Shown here: one piece after another, positions 9,135 through 18,055 of the stretch
Layout: every line of letters begins with the position of its first letter
How positions within the stretch are numbered: position 1 is the stretch's first letter
NCBI RefSeq assembly: GCF_026240095.1
Contig: NZ_JAPIVG010000003.1
Coordinates: forward strand, 186,001-250,000
DNA from: Pedobacter sandarakinus
GTDB taxonomy: Bacteria > Bacteroidota > Bacteroidia > Sphingobacteriales > Sphingobacteriaceae
DNA: 64,000 nucleotides
Reading direction: 5' to 3'
Program-made: the position numbers and the translations under genes
Notes under the pieces: generated by a model
What the model saw: only the letters and a program-made list of their open reading frames with translations
What the model was told of the DNA's origin: nothing
The model's database searches: none

Positions 9135-9929
9135 CTAAACCGCTACAATACCTTTAATATGCGGATGCGCTTCGTAATTTTCCAAAGCGAAATCCTCAAA
9201 CTTGAAATCAAAGATGCTCTTAACGTCAGGATTAATCTTCATTATTGGCAGTGGTTTTGGATCTCTGCTGAGTTGCAAATGCGCCTGTTCGATATGGTTG
9301 TTGTACAGGTGTGCATCGCCAAGGGTATGAATGAAATCTCCGGCTTCTAAACCACAAACTTGTGCAACCATCATGGTAAGCAATGCGTAAGAGGCGATGT
9401 TAAAAGGCACGCCTAAGAATATATCGGCACTGCGTTGATACAGTTGGCAGCTCAGCTTTCCATCCGCTACATAAAACTGAAAGAAAGCATGACAAGGAGG
9501 TAAGGCCATATTTTCTATTTCTGCTACGTTCCACGCCGAAACGATAATTCTTCTAGAATCGGGATTGTTTTTAATGGTATTGATGATGTTGGTAATCTGG
9601 TCAATATGTTGGCCATCAGGAGTAGGCCAGCTTCTCCATTGCGAACCATAAACAGGTCCAAGGTTTCCATTTTCATCTGCCCATTCATCCCAGATTCTTA
9701 CACCATTATCTTTAAGGTATTTAATATTGGTATCGCCGGTTAAAAACCAAATTAGTTCGTGAATAATAGATTTTAAGTGCAATTTTTTTGTGGTTACCAT
9801 TGGGAAACCCTCTTGCAGGTTAAAACGCATTTGATAGCCAAAAACGCTTATGGTACCAGTTCCGGTACGGTCATGCTTTTGTGCGCCATTATCCAGCACG
9901 TGCTGCATTAAATCTAAATATTGTTTCAT
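9135..9929 (-). CDS. thyA: Thymidylate synthase
   Basis: A 264-residue ThyA, the usual length, converting dUMP to dTMP with methylenetetrahydrofolate as donor and reductant. Visible motifs include [18 protein letters not shown] near the N-terminus, the catalytic cysteine in [11 protein letters not shown] near residue 146, [18 protein letters not shown] (nucleotide-binding Arg/Ser/Asp) and [12 protein letters not shown]. The gene is followed by folA on the same strand, forming a thymidylate/folate pair, and is divergent from ispE. Confidence 0.97.
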   Translation of the reverse strand: MKQYLDLMQHVLDNGAQKHDRTGTGTISVFGYQMRFNLQEGFPMVTTKKLHLKSIIHELIWFLTGDTNIKYLKDNGVRIWDEWADENGNLGPVYGSQWRSWPTPDGQHIDQITNIINTIKNNPDSRRIIVSAWNVAEIENMALPPCHAFFQFYVADGKLSCQLYQRSADIFLGVPFNIASYALLTMMVAQVCGLEAGDFIHTLGDAHLYNNHIEQAHLQLSRDPKPLPIMKINPDVKSIFDFKFEDFALENYEAHPHIKGIVAV

Positions 9930-10046
9930 AAACCTAACCTCGGCAGAGGCCCTTAAATGTAAATAGTTAATCGTTTACAAATATGTAAAAAATCTCTGTT
10001 CCCAAATCTTTTAGTTTTCTACATTAACTCATTTTTAAACAAGGCT

Positions 10047-10062
10047 TACTTTTGTATGTTTG
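10047..10062 (+). promoter_or_regulatory. Putative -7 boxes upstream of ispE
   Basis: Two adjacent exact TAnnTTTG matches occur, TACTTTTG at 10047 and TATGTTTG at 10055, about 65-75 bases before the ispE start in the thyA/ispE divergent spacer. Confidence 0.45.
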
Positions 10063-10126
10063 CATCACCATCAGTTTAACTGCTAGAAGAAATTACAAAG
10101 TATAAATTAAATAATCGGGTGTTTTT

Positions 10127-10930
10127 ATGTTAGCTTTTCCAAACGCAAAAATAAATTTAGGTCTTAATATTACCGAGAAGCGCTTGGATGGCTACCACAA
10201 TCTCGAGACCGTATTTTATCCAATAAAGATCAATGACGCGGTGGAGCTGAGCGATGCAAAAGAAACCTCCTGCAAAATACACGGCATTGATATCCCTGGC
10301 GATTCCAATGATAATCTCTGCTTAAAGGCCTACCATTTAATTCACGCCGATTATGATATTCCGCCACAACAAATTAGTTTGTTGAAAAACATTCCTGTTG
10401 GTGCAGGTTTAGGTGGCGGTTCGGCAGATTGCGCTTTTGTTATCAAACTGATTAACCAAAAGTTTAGTTTAGGTATGTCCATTAACCATATGGAAGACTA
10501 CGCTCGAAAGCTAGGTGCAGATTGTGCTTTTTTTATACAGAATGAACCAGTTTATGCTTTTAATAAAGGAGATGAATTTGAGAAGTGTGCTGTAGATTTG
10601 TCGGCCTGGTTTAAAGTTTTGGTAAAACCACCCGTGCATGTAAGTACCGCAGACGCCTATGCGTTGGTAAAACCTCAAAGACCTTTGCAATCCTTAAAAG
10701 AAATCATACATTTGTCGCCAACAACATGGAAAAGTAAGGTAGTTAACGATTTCGAAACATCGGTATTCGCTAAGTATCCCCAAATTCATCAAATAAAAAC
10801 CAGTTTATACGATGCAGGCGCTACATTCGCTTTAATGAGTGGTAGTGGCTCATCTGTTTTTGCAATGTTTAACCAACCCGTTAAACTCGCCGAACTGGAA
10901 AAAGACAATTTAGTTTATTACGATATTTAG
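10127..10930 (+). CDS. ispE: 4-diphosphocytidyl-2-C-methyl-D-erythritol kinase
   Basis: A 267-residue GHMP kinase of the non-mevalonate isoprenoid pathway, phosphorylating CDP-ME at its 2-hydroxyl. The start ANAKINLGLNITEKRLDGYH is typical, with the catalytic Lys/Asp region; the ATP loop is PVGAGLGGGSADCAF near residues 92-106; ADCAFFIQNEPVYAFNKG and the C-terminal LMSGSGSSVFAMF complete the family motifs. Start and length match relatives. Upstream tandem -7 boxes support transcription from the thyA divergent spacer. Confidence 0.95.
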   Translation: MLAFPNAKINLGLNITEKRLDGYHNLETVFYPIKINDAVELSDAKETSCKIHGIDIPGDSNDNLCLKAYHLIHADYDIPPQQISLLKNIPVGAGLGGGSADCAFVIKLINQKFSLGMSINHMEDYARKLGADCAFFIQNEPVYAFNKGDEFEKCAVDLSAWFKVLVKPPVHVSTADAYALVKPQRPLQSLKEIIHLSPTTWKSKVVNDFETSVFAKYPQIHQIKTSLYDAGATFALMSGSGSSVFAMFNQPVKLAELEKDNLVYYDI

Positions 10931-11014
10931 GAGCGCTTGAAAGTTAAAGCGAAATATGAATGTTGAAGGTTTTTGCTGCCAGATTTCGACAAATTAATAC
11001 TTGATACTAACAAT

Positions 11015-11428
11015 ATGAACATAAATCTGATCCGCAAAAGCGGAAAATTTAATTTTGAGGCCGAAAACGAAAGTGGTTTTAAGGTAGAGCTAGATGCGAA
11101 AGCTGCAATAGGTGGTGAAGGAAAAGGGTTTAGACCAATGGAAATGCTTCTAGTGGGTTTGGGTGGTTGCAGCGGAATAGATATGGTAAATGTTCTTACT
11201 AAACAAAAAGAGCCTCTTGAAGATATAAAGATATCTATTAATGCTACACGTAAAGATGAGGAGATGCCTCCAATTTTTGATGTGATTAATATTCATTTCG
11301 ATTTATTTGGCGATTTAACCCCAACTAAAGTAGAACGTGCTTTAGGCATGACTTTCGATAAATACTGTTCGGTGTCGAACATTTTAGGTCGTTCTGCAAC
11401 AATAAATTTTACTTACAAAATAAATTAG
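11015..11428 (+). CDS. OsmC family peroxidase-like protein
   Basis: A 137-residue OsmC/Ohr-fold protein. The two family cysteines are present, the first in GLGGCSGIDMV and the second in FDKYCSVSNIL, the pair that in Ohr/OsmC reduces organic hydroperoxides. The sequence is closest in style to the YhfA/OsmC-like branch (GGEGKGFRPMEMLLVGLGGC), whose substrates are poorly known. A longer reading from a TTG at 10973 exists, but the ATG at 11015 begins the conserved domain and is preferred. It is followed by metZ after a 70-base gap holding a hairpin. Confidence 0.85.
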   Translation: MNINLIRKSGKFNFEAENESGFKVELDAKAAIGGEGKGFRPMEMLLVGLGGCSGIDMVNVLTKQKEPLEDIKISINATRKDEEMPPIFDVINIHFDLFGDLTPTKVERALGMTFDKYCSVSNILGRSATINFTYKIN

Positions 11429-11437
11429 AGTCAATAG

Positions 11438-11467
11438 TATTTGGCTAGATGCCAATCTTGCCAAATA
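11438..11467 (+). repeat. Short hairpin between the OsmC gene and metZ
   Basis: TATTTGGC at 11438 is the exact reverse complement of GCCAAATA at 11460, with a 14-base loop. It is followed by TTTGATAC, not a T run, so it is a weak terminator at best. Confidence 0.4.
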
Positions 11468-11498
11468 TTTGATACTTGAATCCTGATACCATAACAAG

Positions 11499-12671
11499 AT
11501 GAAATCTGAAAATTTTGAAACCCTCGCTATACGGACTCAAACAGAGCGAAGCGGGCATAAAGAACATTCTGCACCAATATACCTTACTTCCAGCTATAAA
11601 TTCGATGATGCGGAAGAAATGCGGGCATTATTTGCCAATGAAAAAGAAGGCAATGTATACAGCAGGTATTCGAACCCAAATACTTCAGAGTTCATCGAAA
11701 AAATGTGCCTTTTAGAAGGTGCAGAAGATGGTTTCGCAACCGCAACTGGTATGGCTGCTATTTTTACAACCTTTGGCGCTTTCTTAAAGGCGGGCGATCA
11801 CATTGTATCTAGTCGCTCTGTTTTTGGTTCTACGCACCAATTATTAACCAACGTTTTTTCTAAATGGGGCGTTACCTTTGATTATGCTGATTTAGATAAG
11901 CCTCAGGATTGGGAAGGACTTATTAAGCCCAATACTAAAATGATTTTTGTAGAGACGCCATCAAACCCGGGTATCGATATCATCGATTTGGAGTTTTTGG
12001 GCAATCTGGCAAAGAAACATAATCAGTTGCTTGTGGTAGATAATTGTTTTGCTACACCATACCTACAACAACCGATTAAATTGGGTGCACATATTTCCAT
12101 CCATTCTGCCACGAAATACATAGATGGGCAGGGCAGGGTTTTGGGTGGTATTGTGCTTGGAAGCAAAGCTTTGATTGAAGAGGTTGTAGCTTTTGCCCGC
12201 CATAGTGGACCTGCATTATCACCTTTTAATGCCTGGGTGTTATCAAAGAGTTTAGAAACTCTAGCCATTAGGATGGATAGGCATTGCGAAAATGCATTGA
12301 GAGTTGCCGAATATTTGGAGAAACATCCAAAGGTTAAATTAGTAAAGTATCCTTTCTTGCCTTCGCATCCACAGTATAAGATTGCAAAAAAGCAGATGAA
12401 ACAAGGTGGCGGAATTGTAACCATTGTGGTTGAAGGAGGAATAAATGGTGCCCGACAGTTTATGGACGGATTGAAAATGTTTTCAATTTCTGCCAACCTC
12501 GCCGATACTCGCTCTATTGCCACCCATCCGGCTACCAGTACACATAGCAAACTTACAGAAGAACAACGCAATGAGGTAGGAATTGAGCAAGGATCTATCA
12601 GGCTGTCTATCGGCTTAGAACACATTGATGATATTTTAGCGGATATTGAGCAAGCCTTATCCCTTTTATAA
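11499..12671 (+). CDS. metZ: O-succinylhomoserine sulfhydrylase
   Basis: A 390-residue PLP enzyme of the Cys/Met metabolism family that makes homocysteine directly from an acylhomoserine and sulfide. Visible are SRYSNPNTSEF, the PLP-stacking region GFATATGMAAIF, FVETPSNPGIDIID, LVVDNCFATPYLQQP, and the Schiff-base lysine in HSATKYIDGQGRVLGG, whose GQGRVLGG wording is characteristic of MetZ rather than MetB or MetC. The end SANLADTRSIATHPATSTH and GIEQGSIRLSIGLEHIDD is conserved. It would consume the sulfide produced by the sulfate-reduction locus further right. Confidence 0.9.
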   Translation: MKSENFETLAIRTQTERSGHKEHSAPIYLTSSYKFDDAEEMRALFANEKEGNVYSRYSNPNTSEFIEKMCLLEGAEDGFATATGMAAIFTTFGAFLKAGDHIVSSRSVFGSTHQLLTNVFSKWGVTFDYADLDKPQDWEGLIKPNTKMIFVETPSNPGIDIIDLEFLGNLAKKHNQLLVVDNCFATPYLQQPIKLGAHISIHSATKYIDGQGRVLGGIVLGSKALIEEVVAFARHSGPALSPFNAWVLSKSLETLAIRMDRHCENALRVAEYLEKHPKVKLVKYPFLPSHPQYKIAKKQMKQGGGIVTIVVEGGINGARQFMDGLKMFSISANLADTRSIATHPATSTHSKLTEEQRNEVGIEQGSIRLSIGLEHIDDILADIEQALSLL

Positions 12672-12729
12672 TATGCTAAGGCTGTTACACCGTTATCAGA
12701 AAACGGATTAACTATGAAGCTTTTTTGAG

Positions 12730-13500
12730 ATGCACCAGGATTTGGATACAGCAAGCGAAATGAAAGCAATTGTAGCACGTGGCGACCAAAATAACGCCAA
12801 GTTAACTTCAATGGATCTCGATGATGTTGATCAGCTTCTTTCGGAACTTAGAGCGCTCAGCGAACCGAATTACGTTAAAAAAATGGCCCATTTTGGCATC
12901 GATGTCTCCAGGGCATTCGGTATTCGGGTTCCTAAAATTAGAGCTTTGGCAAAAGTTGTTGGTAAAAACCAGTCACTTTCGCTGCGGTTGTGGGCAACTG
13001 GTTTTCACGAGGCAAGGCTACTGGCTAGTTTTATTGGCGACTACAAATTAGTTGATGAAGCACAAATAAGTGCCTGGACCAGAGATTTTAATTCTTGGGA
13101 TATTTGCGATCAGGCTTGTGCCACGCTATTTGTTAAAACTCCATTTGTGAGCAAGAAAGTATTTGAATTTGCCAAAGATGATGGTGAATTCGTAAAGCGT
13201 GCTGGCTTCGTACTGATGGCTGCCTTAGCGGTACACCTTAAAAAAGCCCCTAATGAAACTTTCCTGGAATATTTTCCACTTATTGAAATGGCGGCAGCAG
13301 ATCAGCGGAATTTTGTTAAGAAGGTTGTTAATTGGGCGTTGAGACAAATTGGGAAACGGAACGCTTTGTTGCATGCGGAGGCATTGCAGACTGCACAACG
13401 GATTTTAGCGCAGCAAAATAAAAATGCTAACTGGGTAGCTTTGGATGCTTTACGGGAGCTCAATAGCGATGCCGTGTTGCGAAGATTAAGGCTGAAGTAG
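12730..13500 (+). CDS. DNA alkylation repair protein (AlkD-like HEAT repeat)
   Basis: Up to 256 residues of helical HEAT-like repeats typical of the AlkD/AlkC group, glycosylases that excise alkylated purines. Signature parts are AHFGIDVSRAFGIRVPKIRALAK (binding of the first repeat), LWATGFHEARLLASFIGDY, FNSWDICDQACATLF, where the Asp is the conserved catalytic acid region, and FVKKVVNWALRQIGKRN. The first about 27 residues look poorly conserved and ATGs at 12760 and 12811 are alternative starts. It is 58 bases downstream of metZ. Substrate not deducible beyond the family. Confidence 0.85.
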   Translation: MHQDLDTASEMKAIVARGDQNNAKLTSMDLDDVDQLLSELRALSEPNYVKKMAHFGIDVSRAFGIRVPKIRALAKVVGKNQSLSLRLWATGFHEARLLASFIGDYKLVDEAQISAWTRDFNSWDICDQACATLFVKTPFVSKKVFEFAKDDGEFVKRAGFVLMAALAVHLKKAPNETFLEYFPLIEMAAADQRNFVKKVVNWALRQIGKRNALLHAEALQTAQRILAQQNKNANWVALDALRELNSDAVLRRLRLK

Positions 13501-13593
13501 AACTTCAATCTGTTCTTAACGTTTCTTACCCTACATCAATGCATAGGTTGGGCTGTTGCCGTAAATTTGTTTCATAAACAAGAAAGGAAATTT

Positions 13594-14316
13594 ATGTCAC
13601 AGTTTATTTTGCACAAATCGTACACCAGAGGCCATGCTAACCATGGCTGGTTAAATGCACACCATTCATTTAGTTTTGCCAACTATTATAATCCGAGTAG
13701 GATGCATTTTGGGGTTCTTCGTGTTTTGAATGACGATTTAATTGACGGTGGAATGGGCTTCGGTAGTCATCCGCATGATAATATGGAAATTATTACTATC
13801 CCACTAGCTGGTGCAATTGCCCACAAAGATAGTATGGGAAATTCGGCCGTAATTAAAACTGGCGAGATACAAGTGATGAGTGCTGGCACAGGCGTAAGCC
13901 ATAGCGAATTTAATGCATTGGAAGACGAGAAATTAAGTTTGTTACAAATTTGGTTATTCCCTAACCAAAAGAACGTTACGCCAAGGTATGATCAAATGGC
14001 TTTAGATGTATCGGCTCGCCACAACAATTTCCAACAGATTTTGTCGCCAAACGCAGAAGATGATGGTGTTTGGATTTATCAGGATGCCTGGTTTTCGTTA
14101 GGTAAGTTTGATGCTGGTTTTGAGACTGAATACAAAATTAAAAAAGCAGGAAATGGTGTTTATGCTTTCGTGATTAGCGGAGAGGTAACTATCAATGGTC
14201 AGGAACTTAGTGAGAGGGATGGCCTAGGGGTTTGGGATACCGATAGTCTTACTTTTGTGGCAAACACTGCCAACGCAGAAGTGTTGTTAATGGATGTTCC
14301 GATGGAGCTGAATTAA
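13594..14316 (+). CDS. Pirin family protein
   Basis: A 240-residue bicupin of the pirin/YhhW type. The N-terminal cupin carries the metal ligands in GSHPHDNMEIITIPLAGA and GTGVSHSEFN; the second cupin (from about residue 150) is degenerate, as usual. Bacterial YhhW has quercetin 2,3-dioxygenase activity, but the physiological role is unclear. A longer TTG-started reading from 13567 exists; the ATG at 13594 has AGAAAGGAAA just upstream and begins the family sequence MSQFILHKSYTRGHANHGWL, so it was chosen. Confidence 0.9.
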   Translation: MSQFILHKSYTRGHANHGWLNAHHSFSFANYYNPSRMHFGVLRVLNDDLIDGGMGFGSHPHDNMEIITIPLAGAIAHKDSMGNSAVIKTGEIQVMSAGTGVSHSEFNALEDEKLSLLQIWLFPNQKNVTPRYDQMALDVSARHNNFQQILSPNAEDDGVWIYQDAWFSLGKFDAGFETEYKIKKAGNGVYAFVISGEVTINGQELSERDGLGVWDTDSLTFVANTANAEVLLMDVPMELN

Positions 14317-14448
14317 TATTTTAAGAAAGCATTGGTTGTTTTACTTTAAGTAAATGGGGAAATTGTAGCAGTTGCGCAACTGGTCGATTTCTCTATTTAG
14401 CTGTAATTGTACTAAGTGCCGAGGGATTTAACTTTAATTTAAAAGAAA

Positions 14449-14748
14449 ATGAAGCAAACTACCATATTGTACGTTGGCAGGGATACAGAAATTACCGTTG
14501 TAATGAACCGACTGCTAAACGCCAGGCCAGAATGGAAAGGCATTTGTGTTTGTGCCGATGAACAGGCGCTTGAAGTTTGCAAAACCCAGGTGGTTGATTT
14601 AGTATTGCTGGGCAATGGAATTGCGCCAGATGAGGAAGAAGACCTGAAAGGGCGGCTAAAAGCCCTGAAACCTGATTTGAAGATTATACAGCATTATGGC
14701 GGTGGTAGTGGCTTGCTATACGGTGAAATTATGGTTGCTTTAGGCTAG
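14449..14748 (+). CDS. Small pseudo-receiver-like protein
   Basis: A 99-residue protein with the layout of a CheY-like receiver but without its key residues. TTILYVGRDTEI sits where ILVVDDD would be, and VDLVLLGNGIAPDEEE where the phospho-acceptor DLVLLDxxMP would be: the acceptor aspartate is glycine. The end IIQHYGGGSGLLYGEI corresponds to the beta-5/alpha-5 part. It is therefore unlikely to be phosphorylated and may be a binding or fold-only relative. No kinase lies beside it. The assignment rests on pattern similarity only. Confidence 0.6.
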   Translation: MKQTTILYVGRDTEITVVMNRLLNARPEWKGICVCADEQALEVCKTQVVDLVLLGNGIAPDEEEDLKGRLKALKPDLKIIQHYGGGSGLLYGEIMVALG

Positions 14749-14909
14749 TTGCAAAGCTGGCTTTAATTTCGGCAAAGACGTTGCATTTTAAACGGGATTG
14801 CAGCGGTATCCTTTTAAAATTTCCTCAATTTGGTTGCACTACAATTATAACATTTGAAAACGATACGCCAGGAGAAGCACAAAAGGGTATATTTTGAAAG
14901 ATTTAGCGG

Positions 14910-14950
14910 AAAGCCCGACTTACATTAATAGTTAGCCGGGCTTTGCTTTT
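14910..14950. terminator. Bidirectional terminator-like hairpin
   Basis: AAAGCCCG pairs with CGGGCTTT around a loop with further ACT/AGT pairing. On the plus strand it is followed by GCTTTTCT; on the minus strand the T tail is weak. It lies between the convergent pseudo-receiver and LapA-like genes. Confidence 0.65.
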
Positions 14951-14971
14951 CTAAAAAAATAAAGCTAAAAT

Positions 14972-15250
14972 TTAGCTGATGTATGCACGATCCTCGTCGC
15001 TCAAATCTTTTTTGTTCTCATTCGCCTGGCCTTTGGCAACTTCATCATCGTAACTGCTAACCGTTTTACGCGGTCTGCCAGCTATAAAACCTATGATGAA
15101 GCCAATAATGATACAAATGCCGATAACAAGCAATTTTGAAACAGCTACGGTTGTTACCAGAAAATTGAAGTCTACCGGATCGGTATTTACCATTAGAAAT
15201 ACAGTCAAAAGTGCTGTTAGGATGATAATGAAGATGGTTTTTCCGCTCAT
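14972..15250 (-). CDS. LapA-domain (DUF1049-like) small membrane protein
   Basis: A 92-residue protein with two membrane helices (about residues 4-22 and 36-58) separated by NTDPVDFNFLVTTVAVSK, the pattern of the LapA/YciS domain, and a charged cytosolic tail (GRPRKTVSSYDDEVAKGQ). In enterobacteria LapA-like proteins help control lipopolysaccharide assembly; the role here is unknown. It starts three bases after the stop of the large envelope protein gene, so the two are almost certainly one transcript. Confidence 0.75.
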   Translation of the reverse strand: MSGKTIFIIILTALLTVFLMVNTDPVDFNFLVTTVAVSKLLVIGICIIIGFIIGFIAGRPRKTVSSYDDEVAKGQANENKKDLSDEDRAYIS

Positions 15251-15253
15251 GGG

Positions 15254-18055
15254 TTAAAAGCTATAATTAAATGAAAACTCTAATATCGGATTTTGATTGT
15301 AAATCTTATTAACGAAAACCAACCTTGCACCAACATCTATAACAGGTTGGTACCTTAAAATGTTTAAGCTACTATTAATTTCTACGCCATAAGTTTTCGG
15401 TTGGCTAATGTTAGTTTCTTTCCCAATGTTCTCGTAGTGACTAAAAATGCTAGCCCTGAAGTTTCTGATGTATGCCAATGAGGCAATCTCCCAATCGGGA
15501 AATGCGAACGGAAATCTATAATTAAAGAGCATGGAGTTTTGGAGTTTACTCTTGGCCAAAATATTATTGTATCCATAAACAGTTGATATTTCTGTAGCAT
15601 ATTGATTTACGCCAGTTGCTTTCTGGTAGTTGAAACTAGCCAGAAAAGAGTGATTCTTTGCCATTCCGGGGAAATAGAAAAAACTTTCGAGTGCTAATAT
15701 TTCTCCACCTAAGTTTTTATCGAAGGGCTGATGGTTGTATGTTGCCCGGAAAATTTGAGCCCACCTTGGGGCAATGTCTCTTTCTGTTGTGCGTACGCTA
15801 TGGTTAAAAGTTGCGCTATACTCTAATGGGAATTTAAGCTCCTTTATAAAGTTACTAGGCAGGTTTTCGGCCATGTACCGTTGGGTATAACTGGTAGCGG
15901 CATTTAGCGTAATTGCATAGTTTTGGTTCCTGGCGTTAAATGATATGGGTACGGATGCGTTCAACTTCACATAGTGCTCACGCCAATCGCCCTGCTGAGT
16001 GGTGTTTTTAGTGCGATAGAAAGTTCTTTTCGGTCGATCTCGATACAGTACACTAAAAATTGGATAGAGGGCTTTATAACTAATATCTGCGGTATACTCA
16101 AAGCGTTTTAGATCTCGATGGTATTTTACCCCGGTATAAACATCTAGGGTGTTCAATAAATTATTGGATTGCAGCTCCAGTCCAAATAAATACTGGTTAT
16201 CAATTACGGGAATAACACTGTGGAAATTGAAGAGGTTTAGCCCCTGGCGAAAACGCCGAACTTGAAAGGTGCTGTCTGGAATGTTGCTAAAAACATTGCC
16301 GGTATTTTCCTGTTTTGTGGCTGCGGCAGAAAAATCTACGAAAGTGTTTTCACCAACTGTTGTCTCGGAAAATCCCGCACTGGCAATTTCGTACCCATTA
16401 AGTTTGTAATCGTTAAAGATGATTTGAGTGCTATCGATTTGACTCGGGTTAAAAGCGCCAAATCTCGACTGGGTTAGCGCATTTATTTTCTTGCTTTCGA
16501 TATCGATATTGTAAATGTTATCGATGCCATTAAAATGCGCATTAAATGCGATTTTTCCGTTAATGAAAATTGGCCTACTCAGTTGCTGTCTACTGTCGGA
16601 AATTAGGTTTGTTTTTTTATCGCCATCAATAAGCCATAAATTTTTGCCTCGCTCGCTTACGCTGATATATGCAATTTTATTTCCCGTGTAATCGAAACTT
16701 GGTGTTTGCAAAATATGCTTCTCCAGGTTGGGAATTGTTTTAATTAACTGACCAGTGTTTACATCCAATACGACTAAATTAAATTGGTTGTCGAGATTAA
16801 CTTTCACAGCGATGACTTGCTTCCCATCGGATGATAGGCTAGGGGAGAAGAGTCTGCTTTTGCTGCTGATTTTTTTGAACCTTTTAGTGTTAAGGTTGTA
16901 ACTGCAAATTACGCTATAACTCCTTTGCTTATAGCGAGGGTCAGTACGGATTTCATCCCACACCAATATGTTATTTTTAAGGCTAAACCACGGTTGCTCC
17001 TGGTAACCAATTCCAAATAAAACCTGTTCTGTTTTATCGTCGTTGATGATGACGAATTCGCTTGTTTTCTGCTTACTTTCTTTGAGGACCAAAACCTGAT
17101 TTTGATTCAGTTTTACAGGTAGAAAATAATTGGTTGCCAATCGCGTTTCGTGATTTATAATATTGTAATTTTTAGATGCAATAATTTTGTCCTGATCGCT
17201 CCATTTTTCTGTTAGTTTGAGCTGGGTATTTTTGAAATATTGATTGGTATTTTGCTGGCTAATTTTCTTTAAGCTTTGAGAAAATGGATATAATCGTAAT
17301 GGTCTTTTTTTAATATCAGATAATAAACTATCACTCACAAACCTTCCATATTTTTCCCTCATGGCTGTGGCCATCAAATATCCCAATTGGTAATAGCCAG
17401 GAGTAACATCTTTATTGGATCCGAAATAAGCCTTGCTGTATGAAAACTTTTTACCCGACAAAATGGAAGCTCTGTAAGGCATAATCCAATTGGGTTGCCT
17501 GCCACGTCCAGACTCGGTAAGTGCTGTTTCGTTTACTACCGCATCACCCTCGAAGAACCAGATGGGTATAGCTGCCCCGAAATAAGCAAAGTATACAAGC
17601 TCTGGGAATGGGTGTTTTTGCTTTCCTGTCAACTTGTCAAATTGTGCAATGTGCCTGAGCTCATGTACAGCAAGGTTGTTAAGCCAGTCTTGGCTATCGA
17701 AATATTGAGGAGGTGTAGTATAGAATTCCGATTTCCTCGGGCCTAGCTGTACAAATCCATTTGCGACAGTGCCACGGTTTTGCAATAGGAGGGGAATGCC
17801 CGTTTTCATTTGCTTTAACCCAGACCCAACCTCTGGATAAATAGATGGCAGTGTATTGGCCATTCTTTGCGCTTCCAATTCCAGTTCACTTGGAAATATT
17901 ATTTTAAACCCTCCTGAGTAAATATAACTCCATTTTACACTAAGTGGGTTTTGGGCAGTACTAAATATCTGCCCTGAAGCACTACATGAAAAAATACTTA
18001 ATGTAAATATTATAATTGACTTGATTATCAAGCGTTTATGTATAATTAATTTCAT
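15254..18055 (-). CDS. Envelope protein: gluzincin-like head, beta-propeller, beta-barrel-like tail
   Basis: A 933-residue exported protein with a signal peptide (residues 1 to about 28, ending SCSASG). The N-terminal third contains VHELRHIAQFD, a HExxH zinc motif (H131, E132, H135), with a probable third ligand in IWFFEGDAVVNE (E169), as in MA-type gluzincin peptidases. Residues about 300-560 hold repeating blades such as SPSLSSDGKQVIAV and TPSFDYTGNKIAYIS of TolB/PD40 type. The last about 330 residues alternate short strands (DVYTGVKYHRDLKRFEYTA) and end in FSFNYSF, an aromatic-terminated outer-membrane barrel signature. It lies upstream of the LapA-like gene. Activity and location are inferred. 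Confidence 0.75.
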   Translation of the reverse strand: MKLIIHKRLIIKSIIIFTLSIFSCSASGQIFSTAQNPLSVKWSYIYSGGFKIIFPSELELEAQRMANTLPSIYPEVGSGLKQMKTGIPLLLQNRGTVANGFVQLGPRKSEFYTTPPQYFDSQDWLNNLAVHELRHIAQFDKLTGKQKHPFPELVYFAYFGAAIPIWFFEGDAVVNETALTESGRGRQPNWIMPYRASILSGKKFSYSKAYFGSNKDVTPGYYQLGYLMATAMREKYGRFVSDSLLSDIKKRPLRLYPFSQSLKKISQQNTNQYFKNTQLKLTEKWSDQDKIIASKNYNIINHETRLATNYFLPVKLNQNQVLVLKESKQKTSEFVIINDDKTEQVLFGIGYQEQPWFSLKNNILVWDEIRTDPRYKQRSYSVICSYNLNTKRFKKISSKSRLFSPSLSSDGKQVIAVKVNLDNQFNLVVLDVNTGQLIKTIPNLEKHILQTPSFDYTGNKIAYISVSERGKNLWLIDGDKKTNLISDSRQQLSRPIFINGKIAFNAHFNGIDNIYNIDIESKKINALTQSRFGAFNPSQIDSTQIIFNDYKLNGYEIASAGFSETTVGENTFVDFSAAATKQENTGNVFSNIPDSTFQVRRFRQGLNLFNFHSVIPVIDNQYLFGLELQSNNLLNTLDVYTGVKYHRDLKRFEYTADISYKALYPIFSVLYRDRPKRTFYRTKNTTQQGDWREHYVKLNASVPISFNARNQNYAITLNAATSYTQRYMAENLPSNFIKELKFPLEYSATFNHSVRTTERDIAPRWAQIFRATYNHQPFDKNLGGEILALESFFYFPGMAKNHSFLASFNYQKATGVNQYATEISTVYGYNNILAKSKLQNSMLFNYRFPFAFPDWEIASLAYIRNFRASIFSHYENIGKETNISQPKTYGVEINSSLNILRYQPVIDVGARLVFVNKIYNQNPILEFSFNYSF

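Noticed and set aside
12023..12811. A 262-codon minus-strand open frame
   Set aside because: It lies opposite metZ, whose product is unmistakable; the minus reading has no domain.
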